NCBI GenBank assembly: GCA_009777835.1
Contig: WRKZ01000014.1
Span: 1-34,091, forward strand
Source: Oscillospiraceae bacterium
GTDB taxonomy: Bacteria > Bacillota > Clostridia > Oscillospirales > Ruminococcaceae
Direction: 5' to 3'
DNA: 34,091 nucleotides
Shown here: positions 25,929 through 34,091 of the stretch, in pieces
Position numbering within the stretch: the stretch's first letter is position 1
How the letters are laid out: every line of letters begins with the position of its first letter
Made by a program: the position numbers and the translations under genes
Notes under the pieces: generated by a model
What the model saw: only the letters and a program-made list of their open reading frames with translations
Told to the model about the DNA's origin: nothing
Databases searched by the model: none

Positions 25929-28900
25929 ATGGCTACTGCATTTGATTCAATGAAAATCGGACTGGCTTCCCCCAAGCAGATTCGTAATTGGAGTTACGGG
26001 ATAGTCGAACGACCTGAGACGATTAACTACCGCACTCAAAAACCCGAAAAGGACGGTCTGTTCTGTGAACGGATTTTTGGGCCGCAAAAAGACTGGGAAT
26101 GTAACTGCGGAAAGTATAAGCGTATTCGTTTTAAGGGGAAAATCTGTGAGCGTTGCGGTGTTGAAGTCACTCGCAACAAAGTCCGCAGAGAGAGACTGGG
26201 GCATATTGAGCTTGCAGCCTCTGTTTCTCATATTTGGTATTTCAAAGGAACACCGTCGAGAATCGGGCAGGTGCTTGACATTTCGCCCAAACGTCTTGAA
26301 GAGGTGCTTTACTTTACTAAGTATGTGGTAATCGACAAAGGTGAAACGTCCCTGGAGAAGGGTCAGCTTCTTTCTGAAAAAGAGTACATGGATAACCGGG
26401 AAAAATATCGGGAAGATGATGCTTTCTTTGCGAAAATGGGCGCGGAAGCAATCAAAGAGTTGCTTTCGGAATACGGTAATTATCGTTACGATTATTATAT
26501 TCTGGAGCATATTAACGATTTCGCTAAAATTACCGGAATGTCGAAAATGGAAATCGAGGATTATCTGTACAAGCGTAAGCGGATTGTCACCTTCTTCCCG
26601 GAAGGTATAACCGAAGATGCGGGATACACTAAAGAAGAGGTTGCGTTCGCTGAAGGTGAAATCATCACCCGCAAGCGTTATGAAGAAATCATCGCACCGC
26701 TTAATGTTAAACGCCGTAAGAACGGTTATAAAATCATAGAGACGGTTACGGGTTCGGAATATATAGAAGAACTGTTTGAGCAAAACGACGACCATCCGTC
26801 AGCGAAACTCCATCCGCGTGAAAACTGGGTTAACAACCTTGAATACCTCGCCGATGATTTGAAGGAACAGCTCCAAGGTACGGGTCAGGGGCAAAAACGT
26901 CTCAAACTCCTCAAGCGGCTTGACGTAATCGAAGCATTCCGCAAGAGTGATGTCTGTCCCGAATGGATGACGTTGGATGTTGTACCTGTTATTCCGCCGG
27001 ATATTCGTCCGATGGTTTTGCTTGACGGCGGAAGGTTCGCAACTTCCGACTTGAACGATTTGTACAGAAGGGTCATAAACAGGAACAATCGTCTTTATAA
27101 GATGATTGAGCTTCGTGCACCCGAAATAATCATACGCAATGAAAAACGTATGCTGCAAGAAGCGGTTGACGCACTCATCGATAACGGAAGACACGGCAGA
27201 CCCGTTACCGGACCTTCGAATAGACCGTTGAAATCCCTGTCGGATATGCTGAAAGGTAAGCAGGGGCGATTCCGTCAGAATCTGTTGGGCAAGCGTGTTG
27301 ACTATTCCGGACGTTCGGTTATAGTTGTCGGGCCGGATTTGAAAATTGAGCAATGCGGACTCCCTAAAGAAATGGCGATTGAGTTGTTCAAGCCGTTCGT
27401 CATGCGTGAATTGGTTGATAGGGGACTTTCTAACAATATAAAGAGCGCACGCAAAATGGTTGAACGCGCTAAAGATGAAGTGTGGGATGTTCTGGAGGAT
27501 GTTATTCAAAATCATCCGGTGTTGTTGAACCGTGCGCCTACCCTTCACCGATTGGGAATCCAGGCGTTCTCGCCGGTACTTGTCGAAGGTAGGGCATTGA
27601 AACTCCACCCGTTGGTTTGTACGGCGTATAACGCCGACTTTGACGGAGACCAAATGGCGGTTCACCTTCCGCTTTCGGATGAGGCGCGAAATGAGGCGAA
27701 AACACTCATGCTTGCGGCGAAGAACCTTCTGAAACCGTCTGATGGACGGCCGGTAGTCGTTCCCACGCAGGACATGGTTCTCGGTTCGTATTACCTTACC
27801 CTTTCTAAAGAAGGCGAAAAAGGGGAAGGCAAAGTCTTCCGTGATTTCGATGAGGCTTTGATGGCACTCCAGGAAGGGATTATTTCGCTCCATGCGAGAA
27901 TAAAAGTAAGGGTCAGTGAAATAGTAGGCGAAGACAGCGACGAACTCGTCAGCGGACTTATCGAAACCACTGCCGGAAAAATCATCTTTAATGAGCATAT
28001 TCCGCAGGATTTAGGGTTCGTTGACCGGAACAATCCCGAATTTGCGTTGGGTCTTGAAGTGGACTTCAAAGTCGGGAAGAAGCAACTGGGACTCATCATC
28101 GATAAATGTATAAAAATCCACGGAACTAAACGTACAGCCAAGGTTCTCGACCAAATCAAGGCGTTGGGATTCAAGTATTCCACCAAAGCCGCTATCACGG
28201 TCGCTATTTGCGATGCGTTTATTCCGCCCGAAAAGAAAACTATTCTTGAAGAAGCCGACAACAAGGTTGATGAAATCAACGACTTTTTCAACAGTGGGTT
28301 GATTTCCAACAGTGAACGTAAAGAGGCGATTCTTGAAATCTGGAACGATGCAACGAACGAGGTTTCGGCGCGTTTGACCGGAAACCTTGACGAGTTTAAC
28401 CCGATTTATATGATGGCAGACTCCGGCGCGAGGGGAAGTATCAACCAGATTCGTCAGCTTGCGGGAATGAGGGGACTGATTGCCAACGCTTCGGGTGAAA
28501 CCATTGAAATCCCGATTCGTTCTAACTACCGTGAGGGTCTGAACATTCTCGAATACTTTATCTCGTCGCGCGGCGCACGTAAAGGTCTCGCCGATACTGC
28601 GCTGAGGACAGCCGACTCGGGTTATCTCACTCGCCGACTTGTTGACGTTTCGCAGGAGGTAATTATTCGTGAAGATGATTGCGGTACGAAAATGGGTATC
28701 GAGGTTTATGAGATTCGTGAGGGGAAAGAGCTTATTGAGCCACTTGAAGAGCGGCTTTTAGGCAGATATTTAGTCGAAGACCTGCACGATAAAGACGGCA
28801 ATCTGTTGGTTGCGAATAATCGCCTAATCACCGACGAGGACGCAAAGGCTATTATAACAGCGGGAATTGAGAAGCTTACCATTCGTTCGGTGTTGACGTG

Positions 28901-29786
28901 TGAGGCCGAGCATGGGGTTTGTGCTAAATGTTACGGGGCATCGCTAGCTGACGGAAAATCTGTCGGTACGGGTGAAGCCGTCGGGATTATTGCGGCACAG
29001 TCAATCGGTGAGCCCGGAACTCAGCTTACCATGAGAACCTTCCACACGGGGGGGATTGCATCTGCGGACGATATTACGCAGGGTCTTCCGCGTGTTGAAG
29101 AACTTTTCGAGAGCCGTCGGCCGAAATCATCGGCTATTATGAGCCGACTTACCGGTACGGTTAAACTCGAAGAAATCAAGAAGACCCGACATGTCACAGT
29201 TACCGATGATGACGGTAATTCGGAGAGTTATTCCGCACCTTTCGGGTATAGACTGAAAGTCAGTGAGGGTGACAGGGTTGAGGCGGGGGATGCGCTCACC
29301 GAGGGAAGCGTGAATCCGCATGATGTGCTTGAAGTAAAGGGTGAACAGGCGGTTCAGAACTATATCATTGCTGAAGTCCAGAAAGTGTATCGGTTGCAAG
29401 GGGTTGACATCAACGACAAGCATATCGAGGTTATTGTGCGCCAGATGATGCGTAAACTCAAGATTGAGGACCCGGGCGACAGTTATCTCCTGCCGACTTC
29501 ATCGGTGGACAAAAAGAGAATGGCGCAAATCGTCTCAGAACTTAAAAAGCGAGAAGATAAGGGCGAAAAAGTCAACTACCCAACCCACAAGCCGTTGTTG
29601 CTTGGGATTACAAAGGCTTCGCTCGCTACCGACAGCTTTTTATCGGCGGCTTCGTTCCAGGAAACCACAAGGGTGCTTACCGAGGCTGCTATTCACGGAA
29701 AGGTTGACCCGCTTCACGGCTTGAAAGAGAACGTGATTATAGGAAAACTCATTCCCGCAGGAACAGGGATGGCATCACGCTCGTAA
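25929..29786 (+). CDS. rpoC: RNA polymerase beta-prime subunit
   Basis: This is the catalytic beta-prime subunit, 1285 residues. The N-terminal zinc site is CNCG...CERC (Cys58, Cys60, Cys73, Cys76). The active-site magnesium motif NADFDGDQM has Asp570, Asp572 and Asp574. The bridge helix/trigger loop region includes [20 protein letters not shown], and the second zinc site uses DCGT and [13 protein letters not shown]. The C-terminus contains [33 protein letters not shown] and [20 protein letters not shown]. Length and layout match Firmicute RpoC without large lineage inserts. The start is ATG 25929 with GGAGGA seven bases upstream. It follows rpoB after 99 bases that contain a hairpin, and a strong terminator ends the unit. 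Confidence 0.99.
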   Translation: MATAFDSMKIGLASPKQIRNWSYGIVERPETINYRTQKPEKDGLFCERIFGPQKDWECNCGKYKRIRFKGKICERCGVEVTRNKVRRERLGHIELAASVSHIWYFKGTPSRIGQVLDISPKRLEEVLYFTKYVVIDKGETSLEKGQLLSEKEYMDNREKYREDDAFFAKMGAEAIKELLSEYGNYRYDYYILEHINDFAKITGMSKMEIEDYLYKRKRIVTFFPEGITEDAGYTKEEVAFAEGEIITRKRYEEIIAPLNVKRRKNGYKIIETVTGSEYIEELFEQNDDHPSAKLHPRENWVNNLEYLADDLKEQLQGTGQGQKRLKLLKRLDVIEAFRKSDVCPEWMTLDVVPVIPPDIRPMVLLDGGRFATSDLNDLYRRVINRNNRLYKMIELRAPEIIIRNEKRMLQEAVDALIDNGRHGRPVTGPSNRPLKSLSDMLKGKQGRFRQNLLGKRVDYSGRSVIVVGPDLKIEQCGLPKEMAIELFKPFVMRELVDRGLSNNIKSARKMVERAKDEVWDVLEDVIQNHPVLLNRAPTLHRLGIQAFSPVLVEGRALKLHPLVCTAYNADFDGDQMAVHLPLSDEARNEAKTLMLAAKNLLKPSDGRPVVVPTQDMVLGSYYLTLSKEGEKGEGKVFRDFDEALMALQEGIISLHARIKVRVSEIVGEDSDELVSGLIETTAGKIIFNEHIPQDLGFVDRNNPEFALGLEVDFKVGKKQLGLIIDKCIKIHGTKRTAKVLDQIKALGFKYSTKAAITVAICDAFIPPEKKTILEEADNKVDEINDFFNSGLISNSERKEAILEIWNDATNEVSARLTGNLDEFNPIYMMADSGARGSINQIRQLAGMRGLIANASGETIEIPIRSNYREGLNILEYFISSRGARKGLADTALRTADSGYLTRRLVDVSQEVIIREDDCGTKMGIEVYEIREGKELIEPLEERLLGRYLVEDLHDKDGNLLVANNRLITDEDAKAIITAGIEKLTIRSVLTCEAEHGVCAKCYGASLADGKSVGTGEAVGIIAAQSIGEPGTQLTMRTFHTGGIASADDITQGLPRVEELFESRRPKSSAIMSRLTGTVKLEEIKKTRHVTVTDDDGNSESYSAPFGYRLKVSEGDRVEAGDALTEGSVNPHDVLEVKGEQAVQNYIIAEVQKVYRLQGVDINDKHIEVIVRQMMRKLKIEDPGDSYLLPTSSVDKKRMAQIVSELKKREDKGEKVNYPTHKPLLLGITKASLATDSFLSAASFQETTRVLTEAAIHGKVDPLHGLKENVIIGKLIPAGTGMASRS

Positions 29787-29795
29787 GTAGCAACT

Positions 29796-29838
29796 AGAAT
29801 CCCCACTGAATTGAAAATTCAGTGGGGATTCTGTTTTT
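29796..29838 (+). terminator. Intrinsic terminator of rpoBC
   Basis: A perfect 17-bp stem (29796-29812 with 29816-29832, arms beginning AGAATCCCC and ending GGGGATTCT) has a GAA loop and is followed by G and TTTTT (29834-29838). It lies between the convergent rpoC and rnr genes. On the minus strand the same hairpin lacks a T-run, so it should act mainly on rpoC transcripts. Confidence 0.93.
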
Positions 29839-29844
29839 GTAAAT

Positions 29845-31863
29845 TCATACGAATTCGAAATCGACGAGTCCCATTGGGATGTTGCAACCGATGCACTTGA
29901 TTTTCACCTTATCGCCGAGGGTGTAGCGGACACCGGTGATTGCGTTTGAGAGGGTGACATTCCCATCGAGTTTGTATTCTTCCCCACCTAAAAAGACTCG
30001 ACCTTCAACCGTGTTTTCGAGCATGACGTACACGCCGACTTCGGTTACGGAAGAAATTACTCCGTCGTAGACTTCTCCGATTCGTGATGACATATATTCG
30101 GCAAAGTAGAATTTGTTGCAGTCACGTTCGGCGTTCACTGCCCGCAATTCGGTGGCGGTAGATTTGCTCGCTGATTCATGCGCGAATTTGCCGTATTTTT
30201 TAGTCAGTTTCGATTTATCGGAACTTTTCAGATATGCAGATAGGATTCGGTGGATTGTCAAGTCGGGGTAACGGCGAATCGGCGAGGTGAAGTGGGCATA
30301 TTCCTTCATTACCAACCCGAAATGTCCGAGCGGTTCTTCCGAATACTTCGCCTTCATCATAGCACGAAGTACCGCCATGTTAATGACTTCATACCGTTCC
30401 GGCTGTGTTTTCTTCGCCGCATGCAGGACTTTATACAGGCTTTCGGCAGTCGGCTTTAGCTCAGGAACAGGTATCCCCAGACTGTTCAGCGTCTCGGCGA
30501 GTCGGGTCAGTTTTTCTGCCGCCGGCGGTTCGTGAATCCGATAAACGAATGGGATTTCGTTTTCCATAGCAAGTCGTGCGGCGGCATTATTCGCCAACAG
30601 CATGAATTCTTCTATAATCCCTTCCGAGACAGCATCGTTTCCGCCGGCACGGCGAATTATATCGGTGACTTCTCCGTTTTCACCGCATATGATTTTACAT
30701 TCCGATGATTCGAGTGACGGCGCGAACCGTCCCTCACGATTCTTTTTCAAGATGGTTGCTAATTCCTGCATGAGCGGGATTTGTTGGGCAACTTCGCTGT
30801 ACTTTTCGCCGATTTTACCGCCTTTGAGGATTGCGTTGATTTCGCTGTAAATTCCCTGCACCCTTGAACGTATAATCGTTTTTTTGAATTCAAACGATTT
30901 CAACTCACCGCTTTTGGCAACTTCCATAAGGCAGGAGAACGCCAGTCTATCAACGTTGGGGTTGAGTGAGCATATGCCGTTGGAAAGGGCTTTCGGCAAC
31001 ATAGGGACTACTAAGTCGGCTATGTAAACGCTGGTGCCTCTGCCGAACGCCTCTTCATCTAATGCGCTGTGCGGGGTCACGTAGTGGGAAACATCGGCAA
31101 TATGCACAGCGAGTCGGTAGCCGTTTTCGTTTTTTTCGATGCTTATGGCATCATCAATGTCTTTGGTATCGCCGCCGTCGATTGTGAAGATGGGCAATCC
31201 CCGTAAATCCAGGCGATTGGGGATTTCATCGGGTTCGACGGTTTTACCGCAGGAGTCGGCTTCAGACAGGGCTTCTTCCCCGAAATCGGTGACAATGCCC
31301 TTTTCTTCCAGATATGCTGCGACGCAGACGTGGGCATACGTACTCTTCCCATAAATGGCGGTAACGTCAACGATATGCTCGTGGTGTTTCTTCCCGCGGG
31401 ATTTGAGGGTGAAACTGACTTTATCGCCCGATTTGACCGAAAGCCCGCCGAGGTTGTCGATTTCGAGGGGACTGCGCGAGCCGAAACTGTCGGGATTCAA
31501 GCAGAGTTGCCCGTGTTCTTCGATAATCGTCCCCGTGAGGAGATTACTGCTCATTTTCAATATGCGAACGACTTTAGCCTCCGGAAGAGTCTTTTCGTCG
31601 CGCTGTTTTGCTGTCGGTTCGAACAAGACAACATCGCCCGGAATCGCACCCAATAAATCACGACCGGATACGAAGTATTCACCTGCCGCCGACTCCTCCG
31701 AACTCTTGATGAATCCGTGAGTCCGCGCAACACGTAAAACTTCCCCCTTAAACGCCGAAGCGGCTTTAGCGTTTTTTTCACGCTTCGCCGCTTTATTGTT
31801 AATGTTTTTCGGGATTTTATGGCTTTTCCGGCTTTTGGAATGTTTCTTAGGTTTCTTTGACAT
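29845..31863 (-). CDS. rnr: Ribonuclease R (RNB-family 3'-5' exoribonuclease)
   Basis: RNase R degrades structured RNA and works with trans-translation and rRNA quality control. The 672-residue protein starts with a lysine/serine-rich tail (1-35). It continues with a cold-shock type RNA-binding region (about 36-175, GEVLRVARTHGFIK) and the RNB catalytic domain from about 218, with TIDGGDTKDIDDAISIE (Asp229, Asp232, Asp235, Asp237, Asp238), HIADVSHYVTPHSALD, SVYIADLVVPMLP and HFTSPIRRYPDLTIHR. A C-terminal S1 domain follows (about 595-672, YDGVISSVTEVGVYVMLENTVEG). It begins 6 bases after the secG stop, the usual secG-rnr pairing. The smpB gene, often next in Firmicutes, is not present; rnr ends convergently against rpoC. 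The ribosome site is weak, so coupling to secG translation is likely. Confidence 0.97.
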   Translation of the reverse strand: MSKKPKKHSKSRKSHKIPKNINNKAAKREKNAKAASAFKGEVLRVARTHGFIKSSEESAAGEYFVSGRDLLGAIPGDVVLFEPTAKQRDEKTLPEAKVVRILKMSSNLLTGTIIEEHGQLCLNPDSFGSRSPLEIDNLGGLSVKSGDKVSFTLKSRGKKHHEHIVDVTAIYGKSTYAHVCVAAYLEEKGIVTDFGEEALSEADSCGKTVEPDEIPNRLDLRGLPIFTIDGGDTKDIDDAISIEKNENGYRLAVHIADVSHYVTPHSALDEEAFGRGTSVYIADLVVPMLPKALSNGICSLNPNVDRLAFSCLMEVAKSGELKSFEFKKTIIRSRVQGIYSEINAILKGGKIGEKYSEVAQQIPLMQELATILKKNREGRFAPSLESSECKIICGENGEVTDIIRRAGGNDAVSEGIIEEFMLLANNAAARLAMENEIPFVYRIHEPPAAEKLTRLAETLNSLGIPVPELKPTAESLYKVLHAAKKTQPERYEVINMAVLRAMMKAKYSEEPLGHFGLVMKEYAHFTSPIRRYPDLTIHRILSAYLKSSDKSKLTKKYGKFAHESASKSTATELRAVNAERDCNKFYFAEYMSSRIGEVYDGVISSVTEVGVYVMLENTVEGRVFLGGEEYKLDGNVTLSNAITGVRYTLGDKVKIKCIGCNIPMGLVDFEFV

Positions 31864-31869
31864 AATACT

Positions 31870-32145
31870 TTATCCAATCTTAGTAAGCCCGTTCGGGAAA
31901 TGCACCGCAATCACGTTTACGGCAATCGCTACAAGGAAGAAAACGACCGCCGCTATAGTAGTGAATCTCTTAAGTCGCATTTCTTTTGAACGCCCTGCAT
32001 TCCGCTGATAATAGTTATCAGAACTCTGCCCTGTGATGGTCTGTGACATTCCCCCTTTGCTTCCGCCTTGGAAAAATACAATCACGATTATAAACACACA
32101 AGACAAAATCAAGAGAATCGCGCTGATTAACTCAACTGTACCCAT
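31870..32145 (-). CDS. secG: Protein translocase subunit SecG
   Basis: SecG is the small membrane subunit that helps the SecYEG channel move proteins across the cytoplasmic membrane. The 91-residue protein shows the family layout: an N-terminal membrane segment (about 5-26), a Gly/Ser/Gln loop with FFQGGSKGGMSQTITGQSS, and a second membrane segment (about 60-83). AGGAGGTGT, a near-perfect Shine-Dalgarno sequence, lies six bases upstream of the ATG. Its promoter is the consensus site at 32178-32206, and rnr follows after 6 bases. Confidence 0.96.
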   Translation of the reverse strand: MGTVELISAILLILSCVFIIVIVFFQGGSKGGMSQTITGQSSDNYYQRNAGRSKEMRLKRFTTIAAVVFFLVAIAVNVIAVHFPNGLTKIG

Positions 32146-32177
32146 TATTTTACACCTCCTATTTTCGTTCGAATTTG

Positions 32178-32206
32178 ATTATACCCTTTTTTAAGGAGTT
32201 TGTCAA
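32178..32206 (-). promoter_or_regulatory. Perfect consensus promoter for secG-rnr
   Basis: Read on the minus strand, TTGACA (32206-32201) and TATAAT (32183-32178) are separated by exactly 17 bases. Transcription should start near 32171, about 26 bases before the secG ATG. Just upstream, on the plus strand, CAATAGATTT occurs twice 11 bases apart (32204-32213 and 32215-32224), overlapping the -35 box. Whether that short repeat is an operator is unknown. Confidence 0.92.
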
Positions 32207-32233
32207 TAGATTTCCAATAGATTTTTTGGAAAA

Positions 32234-33970
32234 TTACTCGGTATGAAGTGCGTTTGTCATTCCTGCAAGATATTTGAGGATTTCCAACACGTCGGCGATT
32301 TTCGGTTCGTCTTTGCTGACAATCAATGCGGCCGTGAATGAATCATTACCGTCTTGAAGCAGACTTGTCATTCCCGCCAGGTATTTCAGAATTTCCAGTG
32401 CATCACCGATTCCTATGGTCGAATTGCCGAGAACGTGTCCGCGTGTGTAAATCTTTTCGCCCGGTGAAGTTGTGGCCGAAGAATCGTTGCTCCCGTTTCC
32501 TGTGGGCGCACTCGTCGAAGCAGTAACGAACGCAGTTTTTCCGCCGCTGTTTGAAGCGTTCCCGGAATTCGCGCTCGTTGTCCGCATAGTCCGTGAAGCT
32601 GAAACCGAGGTTATGTTAGTGCCGTTGGCGCTGTTTCCGGAAGTTGCGGAATTTGCTGAAGTCGTCGGAGTTGCCCCCGAAACGCTTACAAAGGAAGTTC
32701 CGCCCGAAACGCTCACTATTGAAGTCCCGCCGGTGACATTCACGATTGAAGTTCCGCCGGTTACGTTTACGATTGAAGTCCCGCCGGTGATGTTCACTAC
32801 CGAAGTACCGCCCGGAACGCTCACAAATGAAGTCCCCGCTGTGATGTCTACTATTGAAGTCCCCGCTGTTGCGGTTACTATTGAAGTCCCTGCGGTTACG
32901 GTTATTACTGAAGTCCCGCCTGTGACTGTTACTATCGAAGTTCCGACCGAAACGTTCGTGCCGGTGGTTGTTCGTGAACCCGAGCCGCCGCTCGTCGTTG
33001 CAGAAGTCGCTTCGGATGTTTGGGCCGCCTTGTCTTTGTTTGCCGAAAGTTTCGTACGGAATTCAGAGACTTCTTCCGGTGGAATCGGGTTATCGTCGAT
33101 TCCCAACATTCCCATGTTAATCAGCCATTCTAATGGGGTGAGGTCGGTGATTTGGTTGTTATTCAAAAACAGATAGACCAGACCGGTCAAATTCGCTAAA
33201 GCGGTAACGTCGTTAATTTGATTCCCATCCAGGGTCAACGCTTCCAGTTTGTTGAGTGCTTCCAATGGGGTGATGTCACTGATGTTGTTGTTGTATAAAT
33301 CCAGAACCTCAAGATTTTTCAGTGACTGTAACGGCGAAATATCGGTGATGTCGTTGTTAATCATGGTCAGCCATTCGAGTTTCGTCAAGCGTTCCAGGGG
33401 TTTGATATCCACGATGTTGTTATTGCACAGCATCATCCATTCCAGATTAACCAGTTTCATGAGTGGGGTGAGGTCGCTGATTTGGTTGTTGTGTAAAGTT
33501 ACGCGTTTTAAATTCGTGAGTCTGCTTATATTTGCCAGGTCGCTGATATTATTATTTTGCAGGTACAGCCATTCAAGATTGCTCATGTTCGGCACCGTAG
33601 AGAGGTCAACCCGGTTGAAATTAAGATTCAACCCCACCAGGTTCGGCAATGCACCCAAAGGGGAAATATCCGTGATTCTGTTGTCGCTTAAAATCAAGGT
33701 TTCGAGTGAAGTTAACTCGGCTAAAGGTGACAGGTCGCTGATTTGGTTGTTGTGTAACGACAACTTAGTGACGTTATTGGGAATTTTCCCGTTTGAAACC
33801 ATCTGGGCAAGGAGAGAATCGGTAATCCTGCTCCCCGACCAATCCACTTCAACCGGGGTAGCGGAAGTCTGTTCGGTTAGTTGAATCAGTGTGACCAACA
33901 TTACGACCGCCAGGAATGCCGATAAAATGCGAGATTTTGTCTTGAGAAAACTTTTTTTCATGACTTTCAT
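32234..33970 (-). CDS. Secreted leucine-rich repeat protein with a Thr/Ser/Val repeat stalk and C-terminal dockerin-like module
   Basis: The 578-residue protein has three parts. First, a signal peptide at about 1-38 (basic start, hydrophobic ILSAFLAVVMLVTLIQL, likely cut after SAT). Second, about eleven 22-residue leucine-rich repeats (about 65-305) of the internalin type, with LxLxxNxISDLxPL consensus; these usually mediate protein binding. Third, a low-complexity region (about 310-495) with ten 9-residue units of the type GTSIVNVTG, then a C-terminal pair of helices each ending in LEILKYLAGMT. The paired ILKYLAG motifs recall dockerin modules, but the calcium-binding D-x-N-x-D-G loops are missing, so cohesin binding is uncertain. 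ATG 33970 is chosen for AAAGGAA eight bases upstream; ATG 33961 is an alternative. The 121 bases upstream contain no convincing -35/-10 pair. The gene ends 28 bases before the secG promoter without an obvious terminator. Confidence 0.88.
   Translation of the reverse strand: MKVMKKSFLKTKSRILSAFLAVVMLVTLIQLTEQTSATPVEVDWSGSRITDSLLAQMVSNGKIPNNVTKLSLHNNQISDLSPLAELTSLETLILSDNRITDISPLGALPNLVGLNLNFNRVDLSTVPNMSNLEWLYLQNNNISDLANISRLTNLKRVTLHNNQISDLTPLMKLVNLEWMMLCNNNIVDIKPLERLTKLEWLTMINNDITDISPLQSLKNLEVLDLYNNNISDITPLEALNKLEALTLDGNQINDVTALANLTGLVYLFLNNNQITDLTPLEWLINMGMLGIDDNPIPPEEVSEFRTKLSANKDKAAQTSEATSATTSGGSGSRTTTGTNVSVGTSIVTVTGGTSVITVTAGTSIVTATAGTSIVDITAGTSFVSVPGGTSVVNITGGTSIVNVTGGTSIVNVTGGTSIVSVSGGTSFVSVSGATPTTSANSATSGNSANGTNITSVSASRTMRTTSANSGNASNSGGKTAFVTASTSAPTGNGSNDSSATTSPGEKIYTRGHVLGNSTIGIGDALEILKYLAGMTSLLQDGNDSFTAALIVSKDEPKIADVLEILKYLAGMTNALHTE
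32675..32944 (-). repeat. 27-bp in-frame tandem repeat, 10 copies, in the LRR protein gene
   Basis: Ten head-to-tail 27-base units encode 9-residue units of the form GTS[IVF][VI]xVx[GA], for example GTSIVTVTG and GTSIVNVTG. Two adjacent units (GTSIVNVTG) are identical in protein. The region probably forms an extended or beta-rich stalk between the LRR domain and the C-terminal module. It is an in-frame minisatellite and may vary in copy number among strains. It is not a CRISPR, as there are no spacers. Confidence 0.93.
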
Positions 33971-34091
33971 GACATAGATTTCCTTTGCTACAATAATATT
34001 TAGACAAGCTACGGTAGCCAGTCGTGGCTTGAACTATCTCATCGCCTAAGCTACAATAAGAGGAGTAATTGGTCTGACGTAAGTTCCTTTG

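Noticed and set aside
26799-27998. A 399-residue open frame on the minus strand inside rpoC
   Set aside because: It lies wholly antisense to a highly conserved gene and its translation looks like nothing known; it is a codon-bias shadow.
32472-33884. Plus-strand open frames opposite the LRR gene, one with regular Glu-Val-Pro repeats
   Set aside because: The repeats are the complement of the 27-bp coding array. The minus-strand frame has the signal peptide, LRR consensus and ribosome site.
33987-34059. Direct repeat GCTACAATAA at 33987-33996 and 34050-34059 as a possible attachment site or operator
   Set aside because: It is only 10 bases in an AT-rich region, with no integrase or other mobile gene nearby; chance is a sufficient explanation.
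1-34091. Recoded TGA or prophage/mobile region
   Set aside because: Known genes end at TGA with normal lengths, and no integrase, transposase, terminal repeats or phage genes were seen.

Overview
The window looks like a chromosomal stretch from an anaerobic low-to-moderate GC Firmicute of class Clostridia. An uncultured gut Oscillospirales/Ruminococcaceae-type organism is my best guess below class level, and that is inference. The reasons are the dxr-rseP-ispG-polC gene order, a Gram-positive type PolC, the secG-rnr pair, purine-rich Shine-Dalgarno sites before nearly every gene, a multi-PAS hybrid kinase beside a REC-HD-GYP protein, and a secreted leucine-rich repeat protein ending in a degenerate dockerin-like module. 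TGA is used as an ordinary stop. I see no rRNA, tRNA, CRISPR, phage or insertion sequence. No gap between genes exceeds 200 bases.

Layout, plus strand. (1) 1-7506: a tightly packed housekeeping operon holding dxr (5' end outside the window), rseP, ispG and polC. The first three overlap by 4 bases each. (2) 7524-13458: a three-gene cluster behind its own extended -10 promoter. It encodes a truncated kinase-like protein that lacks the N-lobe and catalytic motifs, an unrecognised 323-residue protein, and an 1163-residue protein with a folded N-terminus and a very long disordered tail built from several repeat types. This is the least explained part of the window and the best candidate for something undescribed. 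(3) 13525-14647: hpf (ribosome hibernation) overlapping a TIGR03936/DUF2344 gene that has no radical SAM partner nearby. (4) 14715-19475: a REC-HD-GYP response regulator followed after 6 bases by a large hybrid histidine kinase, probably one c-di-GMP-linked signalling unit. (5) 19563-21908: a compact type IIA calcium P-type ATPase, closed by a strong terminator. (6) 22002-29838: rpoB and rpoC, driven by a perfect TTGACA-17-TATAAT promoter and closed by a 17-bp terminator. The usual upstream L10/L12 genes are absent.

Layout, minus strand, converging on rpoC: a secreted LRR protein (33970-32234), then secG and rnr (32145-29845) from a second perfect consensus promoter.

How the genes work together: dxr and ispG are two steps of the MEP isoprenoid pathway; rseP is the membrane protease that often sits between them; polC, rpoB/rpoC, secG, rnr and hpf cover replication, transcription, secretion, RNA decay and ribosome storage. 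The two-component genes and the three-gene cluster are the regulatory or accessory content. Assignments rest on reading motifs and gene order by eye; no database search was run.
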